A stretch of 30,229 nt of DNA from a virus (IMGVR_UViG_3300021425_000119:1-30229); one strand, 5' to 3'. Numbered from the stretch's first letter, positions 14,790 through 23,089 are shown. A program made the numbers and translations. Notes: generated from the letters alone by a model not told the origin.

Positions 14790-16061
14790 ATGGCAAGTTC
14801 AGCAGACGCAGCAAATTATCAGTTACTTACAATAACTAAAAATGGTAAAGAGATTCGATTAGATGGAAAGACTACGAGTTTTGACTATTATGAAAGTGTA
14901 CTAACACCCAATATAACTGCTGTAATGACTTTTGTTGACACTGGTGGCGCAGTAGAATATGATAAAGAATATGATAAGCAACAAAGATTGGGTGGAATTT
15001 ATAATGCACTTCCAATCACTGGTGATGGATCGGAAGAAGTGAAGTTTAAAATTGCCTCAAAAATGGGAACACTTGACTTTTCTAGAACTCCATTATATGT
15101 TAATGGATCTGTTAATCCCGATCAACGATCTCAGAGTGAATCTATAGTTTTAAGTCTTGTTTCAAAATCTGGCATCACAAATCAAGAGACACACGTCAAA
15201 AAGAACTATTCGAATAGGACTAATATTACTGACGCCGTAGAATCTATTGCAAAAAATATTCTCAAACTTGATAAACTTCAGGTAGATAAGACATCGAATA
15301 AGTATCCTTTCATAGGTAACAATAAATCCCCATTTGATGTTATTATGATGTTGGCATCAAAATCTGCACCAGAAAATGGAAATCCCGGTTTCTTCTTCTA
15401 TGAAACTCGTGATGGGCATAGTTTTAAGGCAATCGATAGTTTGATTGATAAAGAACCAGTAGCAACTTATTACAAAAGAGAAGATGGACGATCAAGTATT
15501 AATACTAATACCGATTTTAAGATTCTATCTTTTAGTGTCATTAAAAACCAAAACTTGATTAATGCTCTAAAGTCTGGGGTTTATTCAAATCGTAGAGTGG
15601 TTTTTAATCCAAAAACATTCAAGGAAGAAGAGATTGATTTTAATCTTGAGTCTTTGGAAAAAGCATTGGGGAAGAAAGAAGTACCAAGACCAAAAGACAG
15701 GAAGTATACGAGAGTATTGTATAGTGTAAAAGATGTTGGAGCACTTTCTCCAGAAATCAAAGAATCTAATGAAGGTGACATTAACTCTTATCAGGGTGCA
15801 GTTCAGATGAGGTATAATTTATTATTCACACAGCAAGTGAAAATACAAGTTCCCTGTAATCCAAATCTCAAGGCAGGTGACATCATTAAATGTGATCTAG
15901 AAGTGATTACACAAGACGAAAAAGTTCAGGGAGTTTCAGATCCTGTTGAGAGTGGAAATTATATGATTTTAGATCTATGTCATCATTATGATACAAAAAG
16001 ATCTTATACATCAATGACTCTTGTTCGTGATACCTATGGTCTATATACTAATAAAAGCTAG
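14790..16061 (+). CDS. Baseplate hub protein, gp27-like
   Basis: 423 residues (T4 gp27: 391). gp27 trimers form the central hub above the cell-puncturing spike. The C-terminal part QVKIQVPCNPNLKAGDIIKC (about residues 349-368), then ESGNYMILDLCHHYDTKRSY and TSMTLVRDTYGL, is characteristic of hub proteins with the gp27/gp44-type fold (strand, loop, K-A-G-D, then G-x-Y-x-I-x-D-x-x-H). The N-terminal half has strand-rich domains typical of this fold. The downstream OB-fold gp5-like gene fits, as gp27 and gp5 bind each other in T4. Identity to T4 gp27 is too low for me to align throughout. Confidence 0.75.
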   Translation: MASSADAANYQLLTITKNGKEIRLDGKTTSFDYYESVLTPNITAVMTFVDTGGAVEYDKEYDKQQRLGGIYNALPITGDGSEEVKFKIASKMGTLDFSRTPLYVNGSVNPDQRSQSESIVLSLVSKSGITNQETHVKKNYSNRTNITDAVESIAKNILKLDKLQVDKTSNKYPFIGNNKSPFDVIMMLASKSAPENGNPGFFFYETRDGHSFKAIDSLIDKEPVATYYKREDGRSSINTNTDFKILSFSVIKNQNLINALKSGVYSNRRVVFNPKTFKEEEIDFNLESLEKALGKKEVPRPKDRKYTRVLYSVKDVGALSPEIKESNEGDINSYQGAVQMRYNLLFTQQVKIQVPCNPNLKAGDIIKCDLEVITQDEKVQGVSDPVESGNYMILDLCHHYDTKRSYTSMTLVRDTYGLYTNKS

Positions 16062-16063
16062 AG

Positions 16064-16948
16064 ATGGCAAATAATATCGGATACGATATCGGTAATAATA
16101 AGTGGTTTCTTGGTCAGGTTCCTCCTGGGCAGAATCAGCACAGGGAAGGTGTTTTGTGGAAAGATGCACACGGTGATAGAGTAAAGGTCAGAATACCTGG
16201 AATGCATCCAATGTCTAGTAATGATGATGCTACTGAAGTATTGGATTCTGAACTGCCTTGGGCAATTGTTGCAAAGCCAACAACGCACGGAAATCTCAAT
16301 AATCAATCAAGTGGTATCTGGGGCGGAGAATGGGTTATTGGATTCTTTTTAGATAGTGATTGTCAGATTCCAGTAATCACTCAAGTATTAGGTAATAACT
16401 ATCCAGGAGAAATCAGAGAATCAACAAACGGAACTACTCTGGGAAAGAGAGTAAAAAGATATACTAGTGGCAATCCATCAAATAATACTCAAATCAAAGC
16501 ACCTAATGCAGCAAAGTCCAAGTTTGAAAAAAAAGATCTGCCAGGACCAAAAGAGGAAGTTATACCACCACAAGAACAATCTGAAGAACAACCTGTAGGA
16601 TTTTCGGAGTCAGAAGGTGTAATACAACCAACACAAGAAGAAGATGATTTCTTTGAGGGTACTGCCGAACCATTAGATCCATCTGAAGATGCTTTTGGTA
16701 GCACTATAGAGCAAACACCTGCTGAAGCAGCTGCTCAAAGAGAAAGAATAAGACAAAACCAAACAGTTGAACGAGCAATTGGAAAAATGAATACTGGTGA
16801 TATTGCAGTTCAACCTGGAGGAGTTGCTGTAAATAGAACTCCTACTCCAGATGAACTTAAAGAATTTGAATCTAAAGGATATAGATATGTTCCTGGTTCT
16901 GATGGTGGTGGAAAAATTGTTAAAAATGTGGGACAAAACTATGGATAA
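16064..16948 (+). CDS. Baseplate hub OB-fold protein, gp5 N-terminal-like
   Basis: 294 residues. The first 120 residues match the gp5 OB domain of T4-like phages: DRVKVRIPGMHPMSSNDDA, then LDSELPWAIVAKPTTHGNLN and GGEWVIGFFLDSDCQIPVITQVLGN, which parallel the T4 pattern V-R-I-x-G-x-H-P, LPWA, G-E-x-V-x-G-x-F, Q-x-P-x-I-x-x-V-x-G. The remaining 170 residues are P/E/Q-rich and look disordered, with no lysozyme or beta-helix repeats. In T4 these three parts form a single gp5 chain; here the others appear in the next two genes. The ATG is three bases after the hub stop. Confidence 0.82.
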   Translation: MANNIGYDIGNNKWFLGQVPPGQNQHREGVLWKDAHGDRVKVRIPGMHPMSSNDDATEVLDSELPWAIVAKPTTHGNLNNQSSGIWGGEWVIGFFLDSDCQIPVITQVLGNNYPGEIRESTNGTTLGKRVKRYTSGNPSNNTQIKAPNAAKSKFEKKDLPGPKEEVIPPQEQSEEQPVGFSESEGVIQPTQEEDDFFEGTAEPLDPSEDAFGSTIEQTPAEAAAQRERIRQNQTVERAIGKMNTGDIAVQPGGVAVNRTPTPDELKEFESKGYRYVPGSDGGGKIVKNVGQNYG

Positions 16949-16967
16949 TAAATATCTGAACAGGAGG
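16947..16967 (+). promoter_or_regulatory. Late-type promoter and strong ribosome binding site
   Basis: AATAAATA (16947-16954) spans the preceding stop, followed by AGGAGG (16962-16967), the best Shine-Dalgarno in the window, 11 bases before the ATG at 16979. If this promoter is used, the start near 16960 leaves the SD just inside the transcript. Confidence 0.4.
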
Positions 16968-16978
16968 TAAAACTATAA

Positions 16979-19978
16979 ATGGCATATACTGAAGAGGAAC
17001 TTTTTGTACGGACAGTTGCGGCGGAAGCAAGAGGTGAAGGTCAAATTGGTCAAGCTCTTGTCGCTAGGAGTATTCTAAATCGTGCTGGTCTCATCCAAAG
17101 TGGTACTGTTGGAAAGGGAACGTTTCTAGCAAATGATGCCAGTATAACTGGTGTCATTTATGGTAAAGGACAATATCAGGTTGTTAGTGACGGATCTATT
17201 AATAAAAACTTTTCCAAGGCAGAACTTGATAGTGCTAGAAAAGCAATTGCCATCGCCAGAAATCCTGCAGATTTGAGAGGCAGACTAGAGGCACAAAACA
17301 TACCTCCAAACGAGATTAATAGTATGATGGGTTCAACCGGTTTTAGAACTGGTTCGGCATTTAATGATCCATCTCAAAATGTAAATGTAACGAAGGTTGG
17401 AAATCATTATTTTAATACTGCAGGAAATAGTACACTAAAAACTCCAAATGCTAACGTAAAGACAACAATAAGTCCAGGATCTACTGAATCTCCTGCAGAT
17501 ATTCGAACTGCAAGTGATCCTGCAACAGGAGTAGAAACTAAGAGTAATAAACCAGTACCAGTACCAGACACTGAACTAGAGTTTGACAATCAATTTGGTC
17601 AATTAAGTAATGATGAAATTGATGCTAAAATAGAAGAAAATAGGAAAGAAATTGATGAATTAAATGAGAAATCATCAGACTTATGGACTGATGAGGAAAA
17701 AGAAAAATATAAAGAGATATCAGCAGAAACAGATGCATTAATCAAGGCAAAAGTTGGCAATGATTTACAAGAAGGTATTCCAGAAGAATGCAATGCAAGA
17801 GAAACTGCGAAAGGATTTACATTTAAAGATACTCCTGATTGTGAAAAGTATTTTAATAGTGTTTCATTTAAAAATGCACTCGCATATTATAAAACCGAAA
17901 GAGATCTTCCAAATCCTTGTGGGACATCAGAGATGTCCAAGATTAACACGACACTACAAAAGTTTTTTGAGGCAGTTAAAGGAATCAAAAAATACGGTGA
18001 TCTTTATGTAAATGGAACGATAAACAAACTACAAAACATCACAGCATTAATTAGAAATACATCTGATATTATTGGTGCAGTTCTTAAAACTCTTATAAAT
18101 CGACTGCGAGATTTCTTATTAGATAAAATTAGAAAGGGTATTTCAGATTTGATTAATATGCTTCTTCCAACAGTAGCAAAAGTAATCAAAAATACTATCA
18201 TTCAAGCAGTTGTTGATAATATCTTCTGTGCGTTTAAGGATATTGTTAAGAATCTTGTTAATATGGCAGGAGACTTCTTATTTGAGTTAGTCGGAAAGAT
18301 TGTTAATGTTCCTTTCTGTGCCGCACAACAATTTACCAATGCACTTGTTAATAATATTGCGGCGATTGTTGATAATGCAGTTGGTCCAATTTTAGATAAG
18401 ATTAATGATGTTCTTGGTGGTGTTACAAAAATTGTCGGCAATGTATTTCAGGCACTTGACTTTATTCTTGGATTTGAGGCATTCTTATGTGCAAAACCAA
18501 ATTGCCCAGAAATTAAAAAGTTTAAGGCAAGTCCTTGGGGTGGACCATCTCAGGCAGAAATTGATAATTTTGCACAATTTTTGGATGTACCATCAGAAAG
18601 TGAAATTGTTGAGGGTGCAATAGATTTTATTGATAAACAATCAATATTTGGACAACCTCTTGGAGATGCGGCAGGAAAATTCCCATCAAGCACAACTGAC
18701 TGTGATGTCAGTGCATTTAAGTGTGGACCACCGAGTATTGAAATCTTTGGAGGTGGAGGTGCAGGTGCGGTTGCAGAAGCAATCGTCGATAATGTCGGAA
18801 GAACAATCGGGGTAAATCTTATAAACGGTGGTTCTGGATACACAAGACCCCCATTTGTATCTTTTGTAGATGGTTGTGGGGATACTTTCACAAGTGGATA
18901 TGCGGTGATCAGTGAACCTGGAACTGGTGGAACTGGAACTGGTGGAACTGGTGGAACTGGAACTGGTGGAACTGGTGGAACTCCTGTAACTGCTGGAGGA
19001 ACTGGTGGAACTCCTGTAACTGCTGGAGGAACTGGTGGAACTCCTGTAAATGTAGGAGGAATTGGTGGAACTCCTGTAACTGCTGGTGGAACTGGTGGAA
19101 CTCCTGTAACTGCTGGTGGAACTCCTGTAACTGCTGGTGGAACTCCTGGAAGTGCTGGAGGAACTGGTGGAACTCCTGTAAATGTAGGAGGAATTGGTGG
19201 AACTCCTGTAACTGCTGGTGGAACTGGTGGAACTCCTGTAACTGCTGGTGGAACTCCTGTAACTGCTGGTGGAACTCCTGTAACTGTAGGAGGAACTGGT
19301 GGAACTCCTGTAACTGTAGGAGGAATTGGTGGAACTCCTGTAACTGTAGGAGGAATTGGTGGAACTCCTGTAACTGCTGGTGGAACTCCTGTAACTGCTG
19401 GTGGAATTGGTGGAACTCCTGTAACTGCTGGTGGAACTGGAACTGGAACTGGTGGAACTGGTGGACAAGTTGTCGATATTATCTTAACAACAACTCCACC
19501 GGCACCACCAAGAGATGGAAGAACAGAGTTTGATCCACCATCAGATGTTGTTGTAGAACAACCATCAAATGACTTTGTTGTTTGTTTAGAAGGATTTAGA
19601 ATTCTAGATACTGGTGTTGGATATACCGTAAATGATAGTATTACTATCACACCGGATATTCCTGGACTTACCGCGGCAGTTCAGATGACAGAATTTGGAC
19701 AAATTGTAAGTATTCAGGTTGGATCTAATGCTTGTGGACTTCCAGGTCTTCCAGAGATAGAAATAAATAGTCCAACAGGTGAGGGTGCTATTATTGAACC
19801 AATCGTATCATTCACTCCTGTTGCCGAGTTTAATGAAACCGATATAGATACAGGTGTAGATGGAGATCCACAGTTACAACTAGATGGTCCCATTGATACT
19901 CTGAGAGGAAGAAGTGTGTTAGTAGAGAGAGGATTTACAAGAAAAGATCTTGTCCGTGTTGTTGATTGTGTAAGTTAA
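16979..19978 (+). CDS. Large baseplate/virion protein: SleB-type hydrolase, helices, glycine repeats
   Basis: 999 residues in four parts. (1) Residues 1-145: a second Hydrolase_2/SleB-like domain with VRTVAAEARGEGQIGQALVA (E16 likely catalytic), SILNRA and ITGVIYGKGQYQVV. (2) About 320-520: amphipathic helices with repeated I/V/L/N patterns. (3) About 648-829: a glycine/threonine repeat of G-G-T-P-V-T-A units. (4) About 840-999: beta-type modules with GVGYTVNDSITI, echoing GGSGYTRPPFVSF before the repeat, and an end RSVLVERGFTRKDLVRVVDC that I associate with cyanophage virion proteins. Its position between the OB and beta-helix genes suggests the enzyme part of a split cell-puncturing complex. 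The best ribosome binding site of the window precedes it. Confidence 0.72.
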   Translation: MAYTEEELFVRTVAAEARGEGQIGQALVARSILNRAGLIQSGTVGKGTFLANDASITGVIYGKGQYQVVSDGSINKNFSKAELDSARKAIAIARNPADLRGRLEAQNIPPNEINSMMGSTGFRTGSAFNDPSQNVNVTKVGNHYFNTAGNSTLKTPNANVKTTISPGSTESPADIRTASDPATGVETKSNKPVPVPDTELEFDNQFGQLSNDEIDAKIEENRKEIDELNEKSSDLWTDEEKEKYKEISAETDALIKAKVGNDLQEGIPEECNARETAKGFTFKDTPDCEKYFNSVSFKNALAYYKTERDLPNPCGTSEMSKINTTLQKFFEAVKGIKKYGDLYVNGTINKLQNITALIRNTSDIIGAVLKTLINRLRDFLLDKIRKGISDLINMLLPTVAKVIKNTIIQAVVDNIFCAFKDIVKNLVNMAGDFLFELVGKIVNVPFCAAQQFTNALVNNIAAIVDNAVGPILDKINDVLGGVTKIVGNVFQALDFILGFEAFLCAKPNCPEIKKFKASPWGGPSQAEIDNFAQFLDVPSESEIVEGAIDFIDKQSIFGQPLGDAAGKFPSSTTDCDVSAFKCGPPSIEIFGGGGAGAVAEAIVDNVGRTIGVNLINGGSGYTRPPFVSFVDGCGDTFTSGYAVISEPGTGGTGTGGTGGTGTGGTGGTPVTAGGTGGTPVTAGGTGGTPVNVGGIGGTPVTAGGTGGTPVTAGGTPVTAGGTPGSAGGTGGTPVNVGGIGGTPVTAGGTGGTPVTAGGTPVTAGGTPVTVGGTGGTPVTVGGIGGTPVTVGGIGGTPVTAGGTPVTAGGIGGTPVTAGGTGTGTGGTGGQVVDIILTTTPPAPPRDGRTEFDPPSDVVVEQPSNDFVVCLEGFRILDTGVGYTVNDSITITPDIPGLTAAVQMTEFGQIVSIQVGSNACGLPGLPEIEINSPTGEGAIIEPIVSFTPVAEFNETDIDTGVDGDPQLQLDGPIDTLRGRSVLVERGFTRKDLVRVVDCVS
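18920..19466 (+). repeat. Coding minisatellite, glycine-rich G-G-T-P-V-T-A repeats
   Basis: Seventeen copies of a GGTP(V/G)(T/N/S)(A/V)-type motif in units of 10 (GGTGGTPVTA) or 7 (GGTPVTA) residues, that is 30 or 21 bases, flanked by GTGGTG tracts. A higher-order 132-base duplication is visible: 19021-19148 reappears at 19153-19280, identical by eye. Units of 7 and 10 break a Gly-X-Y register, so this is not collagen-like; a polyglycine-II-type sheet bundle is a possible fold. Confidence 0.9.
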
Positions 19979-20581
19979 ATGACAAAACCCCTACCAGTAG
20001 AGCAGATTATTGCCGATAACCAATATGGTCTCATCTTTATGGGACCATCTGGTGAGCAGGATAAAGTTGGAGAAAGTGTAGACACTTGTATGATTGTCGA
20101 TCTGAAAGGTGGACAACATCAAACATATACACTAGGTGGCAATAAAGCAGAGATTATTCCTGGTTGTTCACACGAAATTTGTGGAACTAATCTTACAAAA
20201 GAAAGAAATGAAGGTGAAAAAGAAAATATTGCAAAATCAATCGTTGCCGAAAATGGAGACATCGTATTAGATGCTCAAAATGGAAATCTCAAAATTATAG
20301 CAAAAAATATATACATCGAAACAATTGGTTCTGGTAGTGACGGATCTGTTTTAATTAAGGCAAATGATCACATTACAATGAGAGCAGATGAACAACTCAA
20401 TCTTGCCGGTGGTAAAGTTTGTGTAACTGCCGCTGATAGTATTACTCTCAATGCAAAAGGAAATCTTAGAATATTGTATGATGAGATCATGCAAGGTTCA
20501 CCATTAAGTGGATTATTGGGAACATTTATGCCGGGTCCAGTTGCTAGTTTAATTACAGATATTGCGGAGACTTGTAAGTAA
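19979..20581 (+). CDS. Spike beta-helix protein, gp5 C-terminal-like
   Basis: 200 residues. The middle holds short regular strands: GDIVLDAQNGNLKIIAKNIY, then DGSVLIKANDHITMRA, QLNLAGGKVCVTAADSITLNAKGN. This spacing of alternating hydrophobics and G/N/D turns is the pattern of triple-stranded beta-helix spikes such as T4 gp5C. The N-terminal 60 residues could form a small domain joining it to the hub. The last 35 residues are hydrophobic (LLGTFMPGPVASLITDI). ATG directly follows the previous stop and its end overlaps the next ATG, so it is co-translated with its neighbours. It would be the membrane-puncturing needle of the baseplate. Confidence 0.7.
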   Translation: MTKPLPVEQIIADNQYGLIFMGPSGEQDKVGESVDTCMIVDLKGGQHQTYTLGGNKAEIIPGCSHEICGTNLTKERNEGEKENIAKSIVAENGDIVLDAQNGNLKIIAKNIYIETIGSGSDGSVLIKANDHITMRADEQLNLAGGKVCVTAADSITLNAKGNLRILYDEIMQGSPLSGLLGTFMPGPVASLITDIAETCK

Positions 20582-21396
20582 TGGCTTTTCAAAATTTAGA
20601 AACAGGCACTTTAGATGTTTTCGATCCAATACGGGGAGGTGCATTAAATTTCCCTTCTGGTTTCTGGGAACCTGGATCACTTTCAGCATATAAGGGACAC
20701 TTTGGTACTGGTGCGGCAGCCACTCCATTTAGTGCCGCACTTGTGGTAGGAACATCAGCAACTTCACCATTGAGTTTCAATTCTATTGGTCTTGATCTTC
20801 ACACTGGTGTTTGGAATACACTTGGTACTGATATAAAATTTGGAACTGATGTCTCACTTGGACCATTAAAAGCTATATATAGTGCTATCGAATCATCATT
20901 AGCTGGTCTTAAATCTTCAGTTGTACCAAAGAAACTTTATACTGCACCAGTTGATAATACCAATGCTGCATCTGAGTCTCACAATAGTCCACTTGGTTCG
21001 TTAAATGGATCTTGGACGTATAATGGAGAGATCCTTACTACTGGTCCACACACATCTGACGTAAGACTTAAAAAGAATATAGAACCATTAACAAATGGTC
21101 TGGATAAAATTATGAGATTGAATCCAGTGACTTTTAATTGGGATGAAGAAATTGTTCCAAATCTTGCCAAGAAATATCCAAATATGATTGGATTAATTGC
21201 ACAGGAAGTTGAAAAAGTTGTGCCAGAAGTCGTTTATAGACAGAAGGTAATTAGTGTTAAAGGTGGTAAACAAAAAGCAAGAACTTATAAAAGAGTTCTT
21301 TATGAAAATCTAGTTGCTCACCTTATCGATGGAATGAAAGAACAACAAAAACAAATTGAAGAACTAAAGCAAAGAGTATCTGAACTGGAGAACTGA
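20581..21396 (+). CDS. Virion protein with S74 intramolecular chaperone domain
   Basis: 271 residues. From S159 onward it carries the S74 peptidase/chaperone signature SDVRLKKNIEPLTNGLDKI, then LNPVTFNWDE, MIGLIAQEVEKVVPEVV and a C-terminal coiled coil. Such domains trimerise fibres or spikes and then cut themselves off before the Ser of the S-D-x-R-x-K motif, which is intact. The mature part would be the N-terminal 158 residues (start MAFQNLETGTLDVFDPIRGG), too short for a long fibre, so a spike tip or a short baseplate fibre is more likely. It directly follows the spike gene (TAATG overlap). Confidence 0.85.
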   Translation: MAFQNLETGTLDVFDPIRGGALNFPSGFWEPGSLSAYKGHFGTGAAATPFSAALVVGTSATSPLSFNSIGLDLHTGVWNTLGTDIKFGTDVSLGPLKAIYSAIESSLAGLKSSVVPKKLYTAPVDNTNAASESHNSPLGSLNGSWTYNGEILTTGPHTSDVRLKKNIEPLTNGLDKIMRLNPVTFNWDEEIVPNLAKKYPNMIGLIAQEVEKVVPEVVYRQKVISVKGGKQKARTYKRVLYENLVAHLIDGMKEQQKQIEELKQRVSELEN

Positions 21397-21398
21397 AA

Positions 21399-22514
21399 AT
21401 GAATGAATCATTAAAGAATAGGGCAATAGAACTATTTGAAAAGGATCAAAAACGATTAGATGGTGCTTTTGATAATCCATCTCCAGATGTCACCGCACCA
21501 GAAAAAATAGAAAAAGTTACTATTACTCAGAATGATGATGGAACTTACTCCAAACAAACAGAAGAAGTAGATTCAAATCTTTATGATCATGGTGTTGTTG
21601 GAACAGTTGAAGCAGAAATTGAGAGAGATGCCCAAACACTTCAAGAATTATGTAAAGAATTTGATGAAAAAATTCTATCATTTAATGCACAAATCAATGC
21701 AAAGAAGCAAGAAATCGTAACTTTATCTGCTGAAGCAATTGCCCGTAACTGTTGGCCAGGTATTGCATATACTGCTCTAACTATCGGTAGTGGTATTAGA
21801 CCTGTAGCAGCTATTACCACTAATTTTGGCAATCCTTATGATATTATTGAGGATAGAGAGGCACTTGAAGTTTATGATAGTATGGCAGGATCAAATGCAA
21901 ATTATGGTGCTGAGAATCCATTTGAACCAACTAAAATTGTAACTTTAACACCATCATATGCTGGGTTTGGGCACGAAAATCTTAGAGATAATGGCAGATT
22001 ATCGTCTGGAGATGCTGCCACAGAAGTAGAAGCAGATGATTATAATGTTGGTGGTGGTGGTGGTGGAGATTTTGAAGAGGATTATCTAGACACTTTCCAA
22101 CCTTCTTCGACTTTAGGAACGGGAAGAGATGATGTATCTACAACTGCTTCTGATCATGAAGGATATCCTAGAATTGTTGGATCTGCAGGAATTAATACTT
22201 CTTGGTGGTATGCTGGTGTTGGTGTTGCACCAGATGCATCTTTGACGGATTTAACGGGAATTGATGGTCAAAATCATTGTGTGGCAATTGCATCGTCAAT
22301 TACTACTCTTATTTCAGAAATACAAACTCTTCGTTCTCAAAGAGATGCTGCTGTTGGTGGTGCAGAACGAACAGATCTTAACGACGTAAGAGAAAAGAAG
22401 ATGGAAAAAGAACTACAAGACTGGGGATCAAAAAATATTAGAGCTGAACAAGAAAAGAGGAAAACCGTAAATGTGGGTGTAATTTCTTCAGTCAATAATT
22501 TATCAAATCTTTGA
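21399..22514 (+). CDS. Unknown, probably virion-associated, protein
   Basis: 371 residues. An N-terminal acidic/helical part (about residues 60-115, with coiled coil EIERDAQTLQELCKEFDEKI) is followed by a non-helical middle with NCWPGIAYTALTIGSGIRP, a run of six glycines (about residue 219) and SWWYAGVGVAP, then a C-terminal coiled coil. No catalytic motif is visible. Two bases separate it from the S74 gene and it ends the tail block, so it is likely a structural or assembly protein. I do not recognise a T4 counterpart. Confidence 0.6.
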   Translation: MNESLKNRAIELFEKDQKRLDGAFDNPSPDVTAPEKIEKVTITQNDDGTYSKQTEEVDSNLYDHGVVGTVEAEIERDAQTLQELCKEFDEKILSFNAQINAKKQEIVTLSAEAIARNCWPGIAYTALTIGSGIRPVAAITTNFGNPYDIIEDREALEVYDSMAGSNANYGAENPFEPTKIVTLTPSYAGFGHENLRDNGRLSSGDAATEVEADDYNVGGGGGGDFEEDYLDTFQPSSTLGTGRDDVSTTASDHEGYPRIVGSAGINTSWWYAGVGVAPDASLTDLTGIDGQNHCVAIASSITTLISEIQTLRSQRDAAVGGAERTDLNDVREKKMEKELQDWGSKNIRAEQEKRKTVNVGVISSVNNLSNL

Positions 22515-22540
22515 TCTGACCAGTTTGCCGACTGGCACAG

Positions 22541-22569
22541 TTGACACCCTTGCTCGGATGCCCTATAAT
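22541..22569 (+). promoter_or_regulatory. Consensus sigma70-type promoter
   Basis: TTGACA (22541-22546), 17 bases, TATAAT (22564-22569): a perfect match in both boxes and spacing. Start near 22576, placing it ahead of the ATG at 22596 and past an unused ATG at 22572. It would drive the accessory island early in infection. Confidence 0.88.
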
Positions 22570-22595
22570 ATATGGGTAATCAAGGGAAGCACCCC

Positions 22596-22790
22596 ATGCA
22601 ACGCACCGAAGAGTTTGTCGAAGGTATTGTGATCGACATCTGCTCTCGTTCTTTTCTCCTCCTGAGTGATCAGGGTGATGAAAAGTTTGTGGAATGTGAT
22701 ACTGTTGATCAGTTCATGTCTGTACTGGATGTTGTTACTTCTAACCTGAATGATGATCAAATTGAGTATGCTGACCTTGCTATTGCATGA
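22596..22790 (+). CDS. Small protein of unknown function
   Basis: 64 residues. An ATG at 22572 is upstream of the predicted transcript start, so the ATG at 22596, with AAGGGAAG 7-14 bases ahead, is chosen. The sequence EFVEGIVIDICSRSFLLLSD and DEKFVECDTVDQFMSVLDVV suggests a small beta-barrel or strand pair followed by a helix. No family is recognised. The next gene is the Phd-like antitoxin, 25 bases downstream; a late-type box overlaps the stop. Confidence 0.65.
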   Translation: MQRTEEFVEGIVIDICSRSFLLLSDQGDEKFVECDTVDQFMSVLDVVTSNLNDDQIEYADLAIA

Positions 22791-22797
22791 TAAATAA
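22789..22797 (+). promoter_or_regulatory. Late-type promoter for Phd-like gene
   Basis: GATAAATAA overlaps the TGA stop of the previous gene and ends 18 bases before the ATG at 22816. It resembles the T4 late box TATAAATA (7/8). Confidence 0.45.
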
Positions 22798-22815
22798 ATC
22801 AACTGTGGAACATTG

Positions 22816-22992
22816 ATGGAAGTTTTTACTTTACAGGAATGGGAAGAAAATTTTGATGCATTATTCAAAAGAGTTGAAGACGGGGAGACAATAGGAGTGG
22901 TCAGAAAAGACGGAAAAGCAGCAGTGTTTATGCCTGCTGATGAGGCAGATTTTCTGCGAATACACACAACAGACAATAACGACGCTGATTGA
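22816..22992 (+). CDS. Phd/YefM-type antitoxin-like protein
   Basis: 58 residues. MEVFTLQEWEENFDALFKRV, then EDGETIGVVRKDGKAAVFMP follows the Phd/YefM N-terminal fold: strand, helix over the F-x-x-x-x-x-x-V-x-x-G-E motif, then two strands ending V-x-x-P. The short polar end lacks a long toxin-binding tail. Phd proteins neutralise Doc-type toxins and repress their own promoter. No toxin gene follows: the next 150 bases hold a tRNA-like element and the HNH control region. It may block a host toxin or act only as a regulator; both are inference. This ORF is short and easily missed. Confidence 0.65.
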   Translation: MEVFTLQEWEENFDALFKRVEDGETIGVVRKDGKAAVFMPADEADFLRIHTTDNNDAD

Positions 22993-23000
22993 TGTATTCT

Positions 23001-23088
23001 GCTCGTGAGACTTGGTAGTCAGAGAGGTTTTATAAACCTTTTCCGCCAGATTAGCGGCTTTGAGGCGGATCGTAACCGCCCACGAGTA
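23001..23088 (+). ncRNA. tRNA-like element, possibly a decayed tRNA
   Basis: Stems appear in tRNA order: acceptor GCTCGTG (23001-23007)/CACGAGT (23081-23087) with one G-T pair, a short D-like arm (23010-23019), an anticodon-like arm GAGGT-TTTATAA-ACCTT (23024-23040), a variable-arm-like CCGC/GCGG (23043-23057), and a T-like arm GGCGG-ATCGTAA-CCGCC (23064-23080) abutting the acceptor. The D-loop is too short and the T-loop lacks TTC. Its acceptor resembles that of tRNA-CAT at 23629-23701 (both begin GCTCGT). The GCGG/CCGC pieces could also refold, so function is doubtful. Confidence 0.35.
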
Positions 23089-23089
23089 T

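Noticed and set aside
18920-19466. Possible CRISPR array or regulatory tandem repeat
   Set aside because: Units are 21/30 bases, in frame in a 999-codon gene, with no unique spacers.
18550-19650. Long minus-strand open frames (proline- or serine-rich) opposite the glycine repeats
   Set aside because: They are the antisense of a repetitive G-G-T coding region; the period and composition explain why no stops occur, and no start signal or family match supports them.
22520-22535. Hairpin CCAGT/ACTGG after the tail block as a terminator
   Set aside because: Only 5 bp and no T-run follows; the strong promoter starts 6 bases later.
22572-22595. Upstream ATG as the start of the 64-residue gene
   Set aside because: It is before the transcription start predicted from the consensus promoter; ATG 22596 has a good Shine-Dalgarno.
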